Source of the DNA: an uncultured Christensenella sp.
GTDB lineage: Bacteria > Bacillota > Clostridia > Christensenellales > Pumilibacteraceae
Length of the DNA: 64,000 bases
NCBI GenBank assembly: GCA_949948895.1
Contig: CATLHE010000008.1
Location: forward strand, 17,055 to 81,054
Reading direction: 5' to 3'
The notes beneath the pieces were generated by a model, which saw only the letters and a list, made by a program, of their open reading frames with translations, made no database searches and was not told where the DNA came from. The translations under genes were made by a program, and so were the position numbers. This document shows, one piece after another, positions 9,755 to 18,868 of this stretch; the stretch's first letter is position 1, and the number at the start of each line of letters is the position of its first letter.

Positions 9755-10304
9755 ACGGTCATTTACCCTAGCAATTTTGATAGGGCTAGGCATTGTGTTT
9801 GGAACCGTGATGAACGGAGTGTTTGGTGGATTAAACGAGGTCATAGCCGGCGGCAATTTCTTGGACGGCTTCTTGGGTGGCTTGGCAAGCGGGTTTATAT
9901 CTACGGTAGGACTTGCGCTTGGTGGAGCGATAGGCGGTCCAATTGGATTGATTGTAGCTGCTGCAGTTGGTGCGTTTGGAAGTCTTGCGGGTGGAATAGT
10001 GACAAACGGTATTAAAACGGATTGGAATTTTGATAACGGTTTTTTGAATGAAGATTTTTGGATAAGCGCGTTGCCGTCGGCACTCTTAAACGGTGTGGCT
10101 AATATGCTGTCTTTTGGCTTGGGCAATATGATGGGAGTCGGGAGTGCTGCAAATACATTTTTAGGGCGGTTAGCTGATTGGCTAGCATTTGGTGGATTCG
10201 CTTTTTCTGCTGCAATGTTTATAAGCTTCCCTGTATTTGCGATAGGCATACTTCCTATAATGCTTACGTCATCTAAAAAGGGGGTGATTATTGGTGCGGC
10301 GTAA
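7797..10304 (+). CDS. Orphan RHS core plus alternative toxin tip (silent cassette)
   Basis: 835 codons from a GTG that is only an internal valine codon in the full-length gene. No ribosome site precedes it, so it is probably not translated on its own. Residues 1-652 repeat the C-terminal YD repeats and core of the upstream RHS protein; residues 653-835 are a different tip, again Gly/Ala-rich and hydrophobic, with stretches such as GGLASGFISTVGLALGGAIG, and no enzyme motif that I recognise. In other RHS and CDI systems such displaced tips replace the expressed tip by homologous recombination through the shared core. Here the shared tract gives ample homology. Function inferred from architecture. 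Confidence 0.85.
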   Translation: MRVVDNDGIVTEYAYNESGEIVKTEKYHKADPCTKFVTETTFDGQGKVTGELDARGTVGGETLSTRYKYIDGTDMVKTKTNTADAETEYGYDYATDKLTGISETDDGEDNKNLFEYTKGYLTRVHNDSASFEYGYDGFGRNTTVKLNGETYATYDYEQTDDGGEIKTATLANGETVTETTDKFGNRTELTFKDEAMPESITLISQTFDENNRQTSFTDGLTGETHEFGYDDRGRVKTESFTRDGVLIQSEAEYDGKDNVTGSCLKIGDETMKYAYASDKALEPKPISATMPDGTVSKYEYDLLGRKTATVTEDGEGKTISRQNTYYVKHGDHATAMPSSERFGMGDCLDEQTKYRYDKAGNISEVYKNGILTNRYAYDKLNRMTREDNKALGKTMAYTYDTNGNILTKVMYAFTLGSLEEKTPLIVIPYSYKANGRRDQMTKYNGEKSEYDGMGNPTTYRDRKTTFKYGGRMIAMGDNTYAYDAMGERLSKTVNGVETRFIAASGKVVRSVTNGVITDFYYDNYGLSVIKHDGKTFYVRKNVLGDITHIYDAEGKLQTRYEYDAWGNHKVLKADGTEDEDASSIGNVNPIRYRGYFFDTETGLYFLKARYYDPETGRFISQDDTQFLDPNTVNGLNLYAYCGNNPVMNVDPSGRSFTLAILIGLGIVFGTVMNGVFGGLNEVIAGGNFLDGFLGGLASGFISTVGLALGGAIGGPIGLIVAAAVGAFGSLAGGIVTNGIKTDWNFDNGFLNEDFWISALPSALLNGVANMLSFGLGNMMGVGSAANTFLGRLADWLAFGGFAFSAAMFISFPVFAIGILPIMLTSSKKGVIIGAA

Positions 10305-10809
10305 AGTTCGAATATTGTGTTCGCCCACAACGGCAATTGTGTCGATTATAGCGGCATTTGGCTTATGTGGTTTTTATGTTTTATCGCTCAATGTTGATGG
10401 CGGGCGAAAGGCTTTTCTTGGGAATATCCCCTTGCTTATTCTATGGACATTGACTACATGCGGCATGAGTATTGCGCTTGTATTGGTGGGGTCAAAGAGG
10501 ATATTCAGCATAATCACAATAGACGAAACGGGCGTATCGAGAGCGTTTCTCGGAATATTTTGGAAACTGCAAATATCTTGGGATGAAATGGCGGAAATTT
10601 GCTACAAGGAGCACGGTTGGGCGTTCTTGTTCTTTTCCAAGACCCAAAATATATCCGAGCTAACGTACAATAAAGCCATAGCAGTCAAAGACGCTATACA
10701 GATCAGTTTCAGTCAAAGACGCTATGCGGTAATTGAGCAGTACTTACTTCAACCGATAGTAGGCATGCCCGACAAAGTCAAAGAGCGACTGTCTCGAAAC
10801 AAGCATTAG
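10291..10809 (+). CDS. Two-helix membrane protein with PH-like domain, candidate immunity for tip 2
   Basis: 172 residues. The start (TTG 10291 or GTG 10294, after AAGGGGGTGA) lies inside the last 14 bases of the tip-2 frame, so translation is probably coupled to the tip when it is expressed. Helices at about 13-33 and 46-68 precede a soluble domain with the pattern IITIDETGVSRA...ISWDEMAEI, similar in layout to the genes at 7122 and 10824 although sequence similarity is low. The position makes it the prime immunity candidate for tip 2. Confidence 0.7.
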   Translation: MVRRKVRILCSPTTAIVSIIAAFGLCGFYVLSLNVDGGRKAFLGNIPLLILWTLTTCGMSIALVLVGSKRIFSIITIDETGVSRAFLGIFWKLQISWDEMAEICYKEHGWAFLFFSKTQNISELTYNKAIAVKDAIQISFSQRRYAVIEQYLLQPIVGMPDKVKERLSRNKH

Positions 10810-10823
10810 TTGGGGGAGATTAA

Positions 10824-11291
10824 ATGGCGAATAACAAACAGCATAAGTGCTTTTTGAAGAACTATTGGTTGACGCTATACTTATGGCTATTCGGCGTGTT
10901 GATATTGATCGTCGGTTTAGCGCTGATTTCTATAAACTTACCATGGTTGGCTATATTATTAATAGAAAGCGTATCATTATGCTTTATCGTTGGCGGTATA
11001 GTTGCTTTAATCACATTAAGGTGTAAAATCGATGCGGAAGGAATCACCGTGCCGATTTCTCACGGGCGAAAGAGACGGTTGGTTTGGGATGAAATTAGTG
11101 CGGTTCAAATAATATGTAGTAATGCTTATATAAAATTTCAAGCCGCATATATTATAGAATTTCAAGCCGACAATTGTACGGTTAAACTTAAAACATATAA
11201 AGAGATCGTCGATATGATCAAAGAGTTCGGTAAAACCAACGAGAGATTTCAAAGTATGTTTGGGAAGAGCTTATGTGAAGCAGAGAAGTAA
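10824..11291 (+). CDS. Two-helix membrane protein with PH-like domain, second candidate immunity
   Basis: 155 residues, 14 bases after the preceding gene, ribosome site GGGGGAG. Helices at about 14-36 and 41-65, then CKIDAEGITVPI...RLVWDEISAVQI, the same order as in the 10291 product (a turn with D-G or E-G, then a W-D-E-hydrophobic strand). It is either a paralogous immunity gene stacked by cassette accumulation or a partner of the 10291 product. Confidence 0.65.
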   Translation: MANNKQHKCFLKNYWLTLYLWLFGVLILIVGLALISINLPWLAILLIESVSLCFIVGGIVALITLRCKIDAEGITVPISHGRKRRLVWDEISAVQIICSNAYIKFQAAYIIEFQADNCTVKLKTYKEIVDMIKEFGKTNERFQSMFGKSLCEAEK

Positions 11292-11299
11292 ACGCATTA

Positions 11300-12800
11300 A
11301 AAGAATGCGGTTGTTCTTATTTTGTCCGCCATTATTCGGGTGAAATGCAAAATAAATCATTCATATAAATAAAACCCGTGCTTGGCGGAGCGCAAGGGTC
11401 TGCGCTCCCTACGGGTGCGTTGCGATTGGTTGGGCGTGACAGCTATGCGGCGGATCGCCTAGATTCTTCGCTTCGCTCAGAATGACAAGCCAAAGGCTTG
11501 GCGACTGTCGTGTATGGGCGCTGTGTGTAATTGTGCATTACACCCTAAAAAAGCAAAGTGTTTATGGGTTGTTGTTTGGCGTGACAACTATGCGGCGGTT
11601 CGCCTAGATTCTTCGCCTGCGGCTCAGAATGACAAGCCAAAGGCTTGGCGACTGTCGTGTGTGGGCGTGCATAATTGGTTTTGTATAACACCCGAAAAAA
11701 GCGAAGTGTTTATGGGTTGTTGTTTGGCGTGACAACTATGCGGCGGATCGCCTGGATTCTTCGCTTTGCTCAGAATGACAAGCCAAAGGCTTGGCGACTG
11801 TCGTGTGTGAGCGTGCATAATTGGTTTTGCTCTGCACCCGAATAAAAGTAAAACAGAATATCCCGCGCATTTTAACCTGTCATCCTGAGGCAACGCCGAA
11901 GGATCTAGGGCGTAAGCCCGCAAACTACAAATCTTATTCTTTTAACAGGTCGTCCCAATCGGGATTTAACGACTCTATCAACTCGATTTTCTTTTGTCTT
12001 GTCCAACCCTTTATTTGTTTTTCTCTTTGTATCGCGTCGTTTATGTTTTCGGTCGATTCTACATAGACAAGCTTGTACACATTATAACGAGCCGTAAAAC
12101 CGTTATGCGCTTTTGTTTTATGTTCAGACACGCGTCGCATAATATCATTGGTCACTCCTGTGTATACGTACGGAGTTATCATGGTTTGTCGCTATATATA
12201 CATAATATTCTTTCATGTGTTTGTCATACTATATAAAATAGTTTTTGTCAAGAAAACTTGTTAATTTGGAGTAAACAATAATTTGAGGTTACGCCAAATT
12301 TGTTTGGCGTAACAGCTATGCGGCGGTTCGCCTAGATTCCTCGCAAGCTCGGAATGACAAGCCAAAGGCTTGGCGACTGTCGTGTATGGGCGCTGTGTGT
12401 AATTGTGCATTACGCCCGAAAAAAAGCAAAGTGTTTATGGGTTGTTGTTTGTTTGGCGTAACAGCTATGCGGCGGTTCGCCTAGATTCTTCGCTTCGCTC
12501 AGAATGACAAGAGTAAATATGCTACGCTCTTATTCGGGTGATACGTAAGATATATCTCCAACGACAATACACGACAGAAATCCAAGCTTTGCTTGGCGGA
12601 GCGCCGAGGTCGTCGCTCCCTACGGGTGCGTTACGATTGGTTGGGCGTGACAACTATGCGGCGGATCGCCTAGATCCTTCGGCTTCGCCTCAGGATGACA
12701 GGAGTAAATATGCTCCACGCTTATTCGGGTGTAATGAAAAATTAACAATCACGTAAACACACGACAGACGCCGAGCCTTTGGCTTGGTTTGAAATTTTTG
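11300..12800. repeat. Cluster 1 of composite palindromic repeats
   Basis: No intact gene. The stretch is built from three short hairpin modules. A: CAAGCCAAAGGCTTG-like hairpins (e.g. 11486-11500, 12582-12596, 12771-12787) next to TGTCGTGT and ending near CACCCGAATAA. B: GGAGCGC...GCGCTCC hairpins (near 11386 and 12596). C: hairpins of the form ATTCT...AGAAT or ATCCT...AGGAT preceded by GCGGCGGTTCGCCTAG. A block with A and C modules recurs almost identically near 11440, 11560, 11730, 12300 and 12460. The broken GIY-YIG gene lies in the middle. Confidence 0.85.
11934..12216 (-). pseudogene. GIY-YIG nuclease domain protein, frameshifted near its N-terminus
   Basis: The open part from 12182 encodes VYTGVTNDIMRRVSEHK and further residues of small UPF0213-like GIY-YIG proteins, including QREKQIKGW. 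The conserved N-terminus is present just upstream in another frame: ATG at 12216 gives MKEYYVYIATNHDNSV. Dropping one base near 12170 would join NSV to VYTGV and rebuild the GIY-YIG motif region. Either the gene was inactivated recently or the assembly has an error. Its location inside the repeat cluster is notable because GIY-YIG domains act in several mobile elements; that link is a guess. Confidence 0.8.
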
Positions 12801-12820
12801 AAAAAATCACGTCAAAACGT

Positions 12821-12849
12821 TTGACAAAGGAAGGACAAGCGTTTATAAT
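12821..12849 (+). promoter_or_regulatory. Consensus sigma-A promoter of the ribosomal protein operon
   Basis: TTGACA at 12821-12826 and TATAAT at 12844-12849 with a 17-base spacer, a perfect consensus. Start of transcription is expected near 12856, giving a leader of about 150 bases before rpsJ. Confidence 0.9.
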
Positions 12850-12893
12850 AGAAAAACTACATTACATGCGGCGGTTTTTGTGTCGTTAATTTC

Positions 12894-12908
12894 GGGGCTT
12901 CGCGCCCC
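12894..12908 (+). promoter_or_regulatory. Leader hairpin upstream of rpsJ
   Basis: GGGGC (12894-12898) and GCCCC (12904-12908) form a short stable hairpin in the operon leader. It is followed by TTAAAAAA, not a T run, so it is not a simple terminator. It may be part of a leader structure for feedback control; no known leader family is recognised. Confidence 0.45.
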
Positions 12909-13006
12909 TTAAAAAATCGCTCAAAACGGCACGCCCGCGCACGTGAAAGCCCTATGAAAAACGTCGGAGCGCCAAGCTCACGTCAATGGCTACAAGGAGA
13001 TGTTAT

Positions 13007-13315
13007 ATGGCCAGCCAAAAGATCAGAATCAAGTTAAGAGCGTACGACCACGACCTTGTCGATTCCTCGGCGCAGCGTATAGTAGACGCCGCCAAGCAGA
13101 CCGGTTCCAAGGTATGCGGTCCTATTCCTCTGCCTACGCAAAAGGAAGTAGTCACCATACTGCGCTCCGTACACAAGCACAAAGACAGCCGCGAGCAGTT
13201 CGAGCTCAGAACGTACTCGCGTCTCATAGATATTTACAGCCCGTCGGGCAAGACGGTCGATTCGCTTATGCGTCTCGATCTTCCCGCCGGCGTTGATATT
13301 AAGATCAAGCTGTAA
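13007..13315 (+). CDS. rpsJ: 30S ribosomal protein S10
   Basis: 102 residues starting [19 protein letters not shown], the usual length. An in-frame ATG at 12986 would add seven residues, but the AAGGAGA at 12993-12999 fits the ATG at 13007. First gene of the supercluster; in other bacteria S10 also serves with NusB in antitermination. L3 follows after 18 bases. Confidence 0.97.
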   Translation: MASQKIRIKLRAYDHDLVDSSAQRIVDAAKQTGSKVCGPIPLPTQKEVVTILRSVHKHKDSREQFELRTYSRLIDIYSPSGKTVDSLMRLDLPAGVDIKIKL

Positions 13316-13333
13316 CGCAAAAGGAGAGCAGTC

Positions 13334-13963
13334 ATGAAGAAGGCAATACTCGGTAAAAAATTAGGCATGACGCGCATATTCGGCGAGAACGACGTTTCCA
13401 TTCCCGTGACCGTCGTTCAATGCGGACCGATGACCGTAGTCGATCGCCGCACTGTGGACCGCAACGGTTACAGCGCGGTCGTTTGCGCGTTTGAAGAAAC
13501 CAAAGAATCCCGTCTTAACAAACCTCAGTCCGATTTCTATAAAAAGGTCAAGGTCAAACCCGCCAAGTATCTTCGCGAGTTCCGTTACGAAAACGCCGAT
13601 ACTTATGAAGTCGGTAACGTTATAGACTGCACCATGTTCGCCGAGGGCGATATGGTCGACGTCAGCGGCGTGTCCAAGGGCCACGGGTTCAGCGGCGTTA
13701 TCAAGCGTTGGAATCACCACCGTCTCAAAATGACGCACGGTACGGGGCCCGTTCACCGCAGCGTCGGTTCGACGGGCGCAAACTCCAACCCGTCCCGCCG
13801 CATCAAAAACCTTAAAATGCCCGGTCAGTACGGTCACGAAAACGTGACCATCCAAAACCTTAAAGTCGTCAAAGTCGATTCGGCGCGCGGCGTGCTTCTT
13901 ATCCGCGGCGCGGTGCCCGGACCGAAGGGCGGGCTCGTAACCGTTCGCGAGACGGTCAAATAA
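13334..13963 (+). CDS. rplC: 50S ribosomal protein L3
   Basis: 209 residues beginning MKKAILGKKLGMTRIF. The GVSKGHGFSGVIKRW segment and the long loop with HGTGPVHRSVGSTGANSNPS, which reaches the peptidyl-transferase centre, are intact. Ribosome site AAGGAGAG. Early 23S assembly protein. Confidence 0.97.
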   Translation: MKKAILGKKLGMTRIFGENDVSIPVTVVQCGPMTVVDRRTVDRNGYSAVVCAFEETKESRLNKPQSDFYKKVKVKPAKYLREFRYENADTYEVGNVIDCTMFAEGDMVDVSGVSKGHGFSGVIKRWNHHRLKMTHGTGPVHRSVGSTGANSNPSRRIKNLKMPGQYGHENVTIQNLKVVKVDSARGVLLIRGAVPGPKGGLVTVRETVK

Positions 13964-13983
13964 GGGAGAGTCAAGGAGAGATC

Positions 13984-14622
13984 ATGCCTACTATAAAGAT
14001 ATACAAACAGGACGGCAAATCCGCCGGAACGATGGATCTGGACGACAGCGTGTTCGGCGTCGAGTACAACGAGCCGCTCATTCATCAAGTAGTGGTCGCG
14101 CAAATGGCTAACGCGCGTCAAGGCACCAAGAGCACGCTCACGCGTACCGAAGTCAGAGGCGGCGGCAAAAAGCCGTGGCGTCAGAAAGGCACGGGCAATG
14201 CGCGTCAGGGCTCTATCCGTGCGCCGCAGTGGAAAGGCGGCGGCGTGGTGTTCGCGCCGAAGCCCAGAAGCTTCCGTAAAAAAGTAAACAAACTCGTTCG
14301 CATCAACGCGATCACGAGCGCGCTTTCCGCCAAGCTTGCCGACGGCAACCTTATAGTCGTAGACAAGTTTGACATGGAGCCCAAGACCAAAAACATGGCG
14401 GCGGTGCTCAAAGCGCTTAAAATAGAGAGCCGCGTTCTCCTTGTTCTGCCCAACGGCAGCGAGAACGTGATCCGCGCGGCGGGCAATATCCCCACCGTTC
14501 GCACCGCGGCGAGCGAGCAGCTCAATGTGTACGATCTTGTAGCCAACGCGGTCATGCTTACGACCGTCGACGCGATCAAGGCGCTCGAACAAAAATACAC
14601 GGCAAAGGAGATAGCGCAATAA
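13984..14622 (+). CDS. rplD: 50S ribosomal protein L4
   Basis: 212 residues. The exit-tunnel loop with TEVRGGGKKPWRQKGTGNAR is recognisable. The stop overlaps the L23 start by one base (TAATG). In several bacteria L4 represses its own operon through the S10 leader; no matching leader structure is proven here. Confidence 0.96.
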   Translation: MPTIKIYKQDGKSAGTMDLDDSVFGVEYNEPLIHQVVVAQMANARQGTKSTLTRTEVRGGGKKPWRQKGTGNARQGSIRAPQWKGGGVVFAPKPRSFRKKVNKLVRINAITSALSAKLADGNLIVVDKFDMEPKTKNMAAVLKALKIESRVLLVLPNGSENVIRAAGNIPTVRTAASEQLNVYDLVANAVMLTTVDAIKALEQKYTAKEIAQ

Positions 14623-14912
14623 TGTTGGCGGAAGATATCATCATCAGTCCGGTGCTTACGGAAAAGTCCAACGACGGCATTAACGCCAAGCGTTATGTGT
14701 TCATAGTGGACGTTCGCGCCGACAAGCGTCAGATAAAAGCGGCGGTCGAAAAGGCGTTCGACGTAAAAGTCGAGAGCGTCAACATCGTAAACGTTCGCGG
14801 CAAGCTTAAAAGACAGGGGCGCACTCAGGGCTATACGTCCAAGCGCAAAAAGGCGTACGTCACGCTCGCCGATTCGTCGAAGGCGATACCGTTCTTCGAG
14901 ACCTTGTCCTAA
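14622..14912 (+). CDS. rplW: 50S ribosomal protein L23
   Basis: 96 residues, with [10 protein letters not shown] at the N-terminus and [20 protein letters not shown] in the rRNA-binding loop. Sits at the tunnel exit, docking site for trigger factor and SRP. Start overlaps the L4 stop, so translation is probably coupled. Confidence 0.96.
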   Translation: MLAEDIIISPVLTEKSNDGINAKRYVFIVDVRADKRQIKAAVEKAFDVKVESVNIVNVRGKLKRQGRTQGYTSKRKKAYVTLADSSKAIPFFETLS

Positions 14913-14926
14913 TAAGGAGAAACAAA

Positions 14927-15754
14927 ATGGCTATCAAGAGATATAAACCGATCACGCCCGGCACGCGGTTTAAAACCGTTATCGCGGCGAGCGAGCTTAC
15001 GGGCGACAAGCCGTATAAGCCCCTGCTCCGCGAGCAGAGCCGTAAGGGCGGAAGAAACTTCACCGGTAAGATCACGGTCAGACATATCGGCGGCGGCAAC
15101 CGTCAAAAGTACCGCGTAATCGACTTCAAGCGCAATAAGGACGACATTCCCGCGCGCGTCGAGACCGTCGAATACGATCCCAACCGCACCGCGTTCATAG
15201 CGCTTTTGTGTTACGCCGACGGCGAGCGCAGATATATTCTCGCTCCGCTCGGGCTTCAGAAAGGCGATAAAGTCGTTTCCGGCGAGAACGCCGACATCAA
15301 AGCGGGCAACTGCTTGCCGCTTTCCTCGATACCCGTAGGTACGCTCGTTCACAATATCGAGATGCTCCCGGGCAGAGGCGGTCAGATGGCGAGAACGGCG
15401 GGCGCGGCGGCGCAGCTCATGGCAAAGGAAGGCAAGTATGCCACGCTCAGACTTCCGTCGGGCGAAATGCGTATGGTCCTTCAGCGTTGCAGAGCGACGA
15501 TAGGTCAGGTCGGAAATCTCGACCACGAGCTTGTCTCCTTGGGTAAGGCGGGTAGAAAACGCCACATGGGCGTCAAACCCACCGTCCGCGGCGTAGTCAT
15601 GAACCCGTGCGACCACCCTCACGGCGGCGGCGAAGGAAAGAGCCCGATAGGCAGACCGAGTCCCGTGTCGCCTTGGGGCAAGCCGACGCTCGGTAAGAAG
15701 ACGAGAGCTAAGCATAAAGCGTCCGACAAGTTTATTGTCAAGCGCATCAACTAA
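14927..15754 (+). CDS. rplB: 50S ribosomal protein L2
   Basis: 275 residues, [17 protein letters not shown] start, and the conserved [16 protein letters not shown] region whose histidine lies near the peptidyl-transferase centre. Normal length and no anomalies. Confidence 0.97.
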   Translation: MAIKRYKPITPGTRFKTVIAASELTGDKPYKPLLREQSRKGGRNFTGKITVRHIGGGNRQKYRVIDFKRNKDDIPARVETVEYDPNRTAFIALLCYADGERRYILAPLGLQKGDKVVSGENADIKAGNCLPLSSIPVGTLVHNIEMLPGRGGQMARTAGAAAQLMAKEGKYATLRLPSGEMRMVLQRCRATIGQVGNLDHELVSLGKAGRKRHMGVKPTVRGVVMNPCDHPHGGGEGKSPIGRPSPVSPWGKPTLGKKTRAKHKASDKFIVKRIN

Positions 15755-15768
15755 GGGAGCTTGAAGAT

Positions 15769-16047
15769 ATGTCAAGATCGACTAAAAAAGGTTATTACGT
15801 TGACGCCAAACTCATGAAAAAAGTCGAGGCGATGCAAGAAACGACGGACAAACGTCCCATCAAGACTTGGTCGCGTGCGTCTACGATTTTCCCCGAGTTC
15901 GTAGGTCTTACGTTTGCCGTCCACAACGGCAAGAAGTTCGTGCCTGTGTACGTTACGACCGATATGGTCGGGCACAAGCTCGGCGAGTTCGCTCCGACGC
16001 GCACCTTCCTCGGTCACGCGGGCGAAAAGACGACAAAGGGCAAATAA
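15769..16047 (+). CDS. rpsS: 30S ribosomal protein S19
   Basis: 92 residues, [15 protein letters not shown] start, and the [13 protein letters not shown] signature near the C-terminus. Binds the head of the small subunit together with S13. Confidence 0.96.
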   Translation: MSRSTKKGYYVDAKLMKKVEAMQETTDKRPIKTWSRASTIFPEFVGLTFAVHNGKKFVPVYVTTDMVGHKLGEFAPTRTFLGHAGEKTTKGK

Positions 16048-16056
16048 GGAGCAGTC

Positions 16057-16449
16057 ATGGCTAAAAGAATAAGAGAAAAAGCGGAAAAGGTAAAGGCGAC
16101 GCGCGAACAGCGTCCGCACGCCACCGCCAAATATGTGCGTATCGCGCCCGACAAAGTGCGCGTCGTGCTTGCGCTCATTCGCGGGCGTTCGGTCACCGAA
16201 GCGATGGCTATCCTTCAAGCTACGCCCAAGGCGGCAAGCGAGCAGATATTCAAAGTCCTCAACTCCGCGGCGGCAAATGCCGAGCATAACAAGGATATGT
16301 CTATATCCGACCTTTACGTAGCGGAAGCGTACGCCGATCCCGGTCCCACGCTCAAACGCTATCAGCCGGTAAGCAAGGGCAGAGCGCATCACATCTTGAA
16401 ACGCACGAGCCACATTACCGTCATACTCGACACCAAGGAGGAGCTGTAA
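16057..16449 (+). CDS. rplV: 50S ribosomal protein L22
   Basis: 130 residues with a basic N-terminal extension ([20 protein letters not shown]) of about 15-20 residues before the conserved [18 protein letters not shown]-terminal [16 protein letters not shown] matches the tunnel beta-hairpin end. Confidence 0.95.
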   Translation: MAKRIREKAEKVKATREQRPHATAKYVRIAPDKVRVVLALIRGRSVTEAMAILQATPKAASEQIFKVLNSAAANAEHNKDMSISDLYVAEAYADPGPTLKRYQPVSKGRAHHILKRTSHITVILDTKEEL

Positions 16450-16451
16450 TC

Positions 16452-17135
16452 ATGGGTCAGAAAGTCAATCCCCACGGCTTGCGCGTCGGCGTTATCGAAA
16501 AATGGAATTCCCAATGGTTTGCGAGCAAACAGGAGTTTGCCGCGTACCTTCTCGAAGATCATAAGATCCGCGAGTATGTAGAAAACAAATACAAGACTTG
16601 CGGCGTCAGCAAGGTCGTTATCGAACGCCCGCAGGGCAAGGTTCAAGTCTCCATTCACGCGCAATTCCCCGGCAAGATCATCGGGCAAAAGCACGTAGGC
16701 GTGGACGAGCTTAAAAAGAACCTCGAAAAGCTCACCGGCGGCAAAAAGATATACGTCAACATCATAGAGGTCAAGCATCCCGATCTCAACGCCAAGCTTC
16801 TTGCCGAAAATATAGCGGCTCAGCTTGAAAAACGCGCGTTTTTCCGTCGCACCATGAAGCAGGCAATGAGCAAAGCCATGCATGCGGGCGCGAAGGGCGT
16901 CAAGGTCATGGTCGGCGGTCGTCTCGACGGCGCGGAAATCGCGCGTGCCGAGCACTACCAAGAAGGCTCGATACCTCTTCAGACTCTGCGCGCGGACATC
17001 GACTACGGTTACTGTATCGCTCGCACCACCTTCGGCGTTCTCGGCGTCAAGGTGTGGATATACAAGGGCGACGTTTTGGGCGCGGCTCCTAAAAAGCCCG
17101 TCGAAACCGCTCCCGAGGCAAAGGAGGGCGAATAA
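16452..17135 (+). CDS. rpsC: 30S ribosomal protein S3
   Basis: 227 residues. [14 protein letters not shown] start, a KH domain ([15 protein letters not shown]) and the C-terminal [15 protein letters not shown] block. A short acidic tail ends the protein. Placed between L22 and L16 with 2-base gaps, so translation is likely coupled. Confidence 0.97.
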   Translation: MGQKVNPHGLRVGVIEKWNSQWFASKQEFAAYLLEDHKIREYVENKYKTCGVSKVVIERPQGKVQVSIHAQFPGKIIGQKHVGVDELKKNLEKLTGGKKIYVNIIEVKHPDLNAKLLAENIAAQLEKRAFFRRTMKQAMSKAMHAGAKGVKVMVGGRLDGAEIARAEHYQEGSIPLQTLRADIDYGYCIARTTFGVLGVKVWIYKGDVLGAAPKKPVETAPEAKEGE

Positions 17136-17137
17136 GT

Positions 17138-17611
17138 ATGTTAATGCCCAAAAAGGTCAAACACCGTCGCGTTCAGCGCGGTAGAATGAAAGGCAAGGCG
17201 ACCCGCGGCAATACCATTACTTACGGCGAGTACGCGATCGTCAGCCTCGATCCCGGTAGGATCACCTCCAACCAGATAGAGGCGGCGCGTGTCGCGATGA
17301 CGCGTTACACCAAGCGCGGCGGTAAAGTCTGGATCTGCATATTCCCGCACAAGCCTTACAGTAAAAAGCCCGCAGACACCCGTATGGGTAGCGGTAAAGG
17401 CGCGCCTGAATACTGGGCGGCGGTCGTCAAGCCCGGCACCGTCATGTTTGAAATGGCGGGTGTAAGCGACGCCGTTGCGCGCGAGGCGCTCAGGCTTGCT
17501 TCGTACAAGCTTCCCGTTCGTTGCAAAGTCGTTTGCAAAGCGGATATGGAAGCGGCAAACGCGGCTTCCGCTTCCGCCGATGCGGAAGAAGCCGTTAAGG
17601 AGGTCGAATGA
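17138..17611 (+). CDS. rplP: 50S ribosomal protein L16
   Basis: 157 residues. [17 protein letters not shown] block and [19 protein letters not shown] are present. A tail of about 18 residues rich in Ala and Glu ([19 protein letters not shown]) extends past the usual end. ATG 17138 is preferred over ATG 17144 because AAGGAGG ends 9 bases before it. Confidence 0.95.
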   Translation: MLMPKKVKHRRVQRGRMKGKATRGNTITYGEYAIVSLDPGRITSNQIEAARVAMTRYTKRGGKVWICIFPHKPYSKKPADTRMGSGKGAPEYWAAVVKPGTVMFEMAGVSDAVAREALRLASYKLPVRCKVVCKADMEAANAASASADAEEAVKEVE

Positions 17612-17817
17612 TGAAAGAGAAGGTTCAAGAGCTCAGAGACGACGAACTCGAACAAAAGCTCGCATCGCTCAAAACGGAATTGTTTAATCTTCGGTTCTCT
17701 CACGCGACCGGTCAGCTTGCTAACCCCGTTCAGATACGGAACGTAAAGCGCGACATAGCCCGCGTCAAGACCGTTATAAGAGAGCGCGAGCTCAAAGCCG
17801 CCAAGGAGGCCAAGTAA
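17611..17817 (+). CDS. rpmC: 50S ribosomal protein L29
   Basis: 68 residues, [17 protein letters not shown] start, and [14 protein letters not shown] near the end. Two adjacent ATGs (17608, 17611) overlap the L16 stop; the second has the better distance from AAGGAGGT. The TAA overlaps the S17 ATG by one base. Confidence 0.93.
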   Translation: MKEKVQELRDDELEQKLASLKTELFNLRFSHATGQLANPVQIRNVKRDIARVKTVIRERELKAAKEAK

Positions 17818-18077
17818 TGGAACTCGAACGTAACGACAGAAAGACGCGCGAAGGCTTGGTTGTATCCGACAAAATGGATAAAACGGTCGTCGTGTCCGTC
17901 ATCGAAAAGTACAAACATCCGCTTTATAAAAAGACGGTCACGCGTATCAAAAAGTTCAAGGCGCACGACGAAAACAACGAGTGTGGCGTCGGAGACAGAG
18001 TCGAGATAATCGAGACCCGTCCGATATCCAAGGACAAGTGCTGGCGCGTCAACCGCATCGTTGAAAAAGCGAAGTAA
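17817..18077 (+). CDS. rpsQ: 30S ribosomal protein S17
   Basis: 86 residues. [16 protein letters not shown] and the [15 protein letters not shown] segment identify it. It closes the S10 block; an unusual 410-base gap follows before L14. Confidence 0.95.
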   Translation: MELERNDRKTREGLVVSDKMDKTVVVSVIEKYKHPLYKKTVTRIKKFKAHDENNECGVGDRVEIIETRPISKDKCWRVNRIVEKAK

Positions 18078-18487
18078 TTGCCGTCTCGCGGGTCTTATTC
18101 GCCCATCTCGCTGCCTATTTCGGCTACGGCTGCGGTTTTTGCTCTCGACGTAGCGCCGCTACGCCTTCGCACAAAAGCCTTTGCCTCGCTCGAAATAGTC
18201 TACGCGATATAAACGAAACGCCCCTCTCGACGACAAAACGCATTTACGTGTCAAACGCGACGCGCTCGACAATGCGTTTAAAGACAAAGTGCTGTTCAAT
18301 GGGTAGCAGCACGTAAAACAGAGATAAACGGTCGGAATAAACGCCGACAAAAGCAACGATAACAACAGTGTCCAAACGACACCACCTAATTGATATTATG
18401 CCGCCGCGAACCGGCAAGAGAGTTGCAAGGCGCGGACGGCAATAAAGGCGCAAATAAGCGCGGATAGCATTCGCGCAAGGAGTAAAC
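18078..18487 (+). other. Gene-free 410-base gap between rpsQ and rplN
   Basis: S17 and L14 are normally separated by a few tens of bases. Here 410 bases hold no frame with a ribosome site and family likeness. I see no consensus promoter and no terminator with a T run. The composition is close to that of the neighbours, with several short GC-rich inverted segments (for example around 18130-18180 and 18400-18460). It could be a structured leader of the spc block, a decayed insertion or a small RNA. Confidence 0.6.
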
Positions 18488-18856
18488 ATGATACAACCTC
18501 AATCGTATCTTAAAGTCGCCGACAACACCGGCGCGAAAGAGATAATGTGCATACAGGTCATGGGCGGCTCGCTTAGAAAAAGCGGCAATATCGGCGACAT
18601 CATCACGGCGTCGGTCAAGTCTGCTCAGCCCGGCGGCACTGTGAAAAAAGGCGACGTTGTCAAAGCGGTCATCGTGCGCACGCATCAGGGCGTCAACCGT
18701 CCGGACGGATCGCATATTCGTTTCGACGACAATGCCGCAGTCATTATAGACAACCAGAAACAGCCGCGCGGAACGCGTATCTTCGGACCGATCGCGCGCG
18801 AGCTTCGCGACCGCGACTTCACAAAGATAATATCTTTGGCACCCGAAGTGCTCTAA
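18488..18856 (+). CDS. rplN: 50S ribosomal protein L14
   Basis: 122 residues, [18 protein letters not shown] start, and the [14 protein letters not shown] end. Ribosome site AAGGAG. First gene of the spc block. Confidence 0.97.
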   Translation: MIQPQSYLKVADNTGAKEIMCIQVMGGSLRKSGNIGDIITASVKSAQPGGTVKKGDVVKAVIVRTHQGVNRPDGSHIRFDDNAAVIIDNQKQPRGTRIFGPIARELRDRDFTKIISLAPEVL

Positions 18857-18868
18857 GGAGGATCGAGA

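Noticed and set aside
7797..10304. Second RHS frame as an independent expressed gene
   Set aside because: No ribosome site or start, and it begins in the middle of YD repeats; kept as a silent cassette.
11514..12756. Several 70-110 codon frames in repeat cluster 1
   Set aside because: All run through the palindromic modules, and their products repeat translations of the hairpins.
11300..12800. Possible CRISPR array from the repeated blocks
   Set aside because: Units are of unequal length, degenerate, in both orientations, and have no regular spacers or cas genes.
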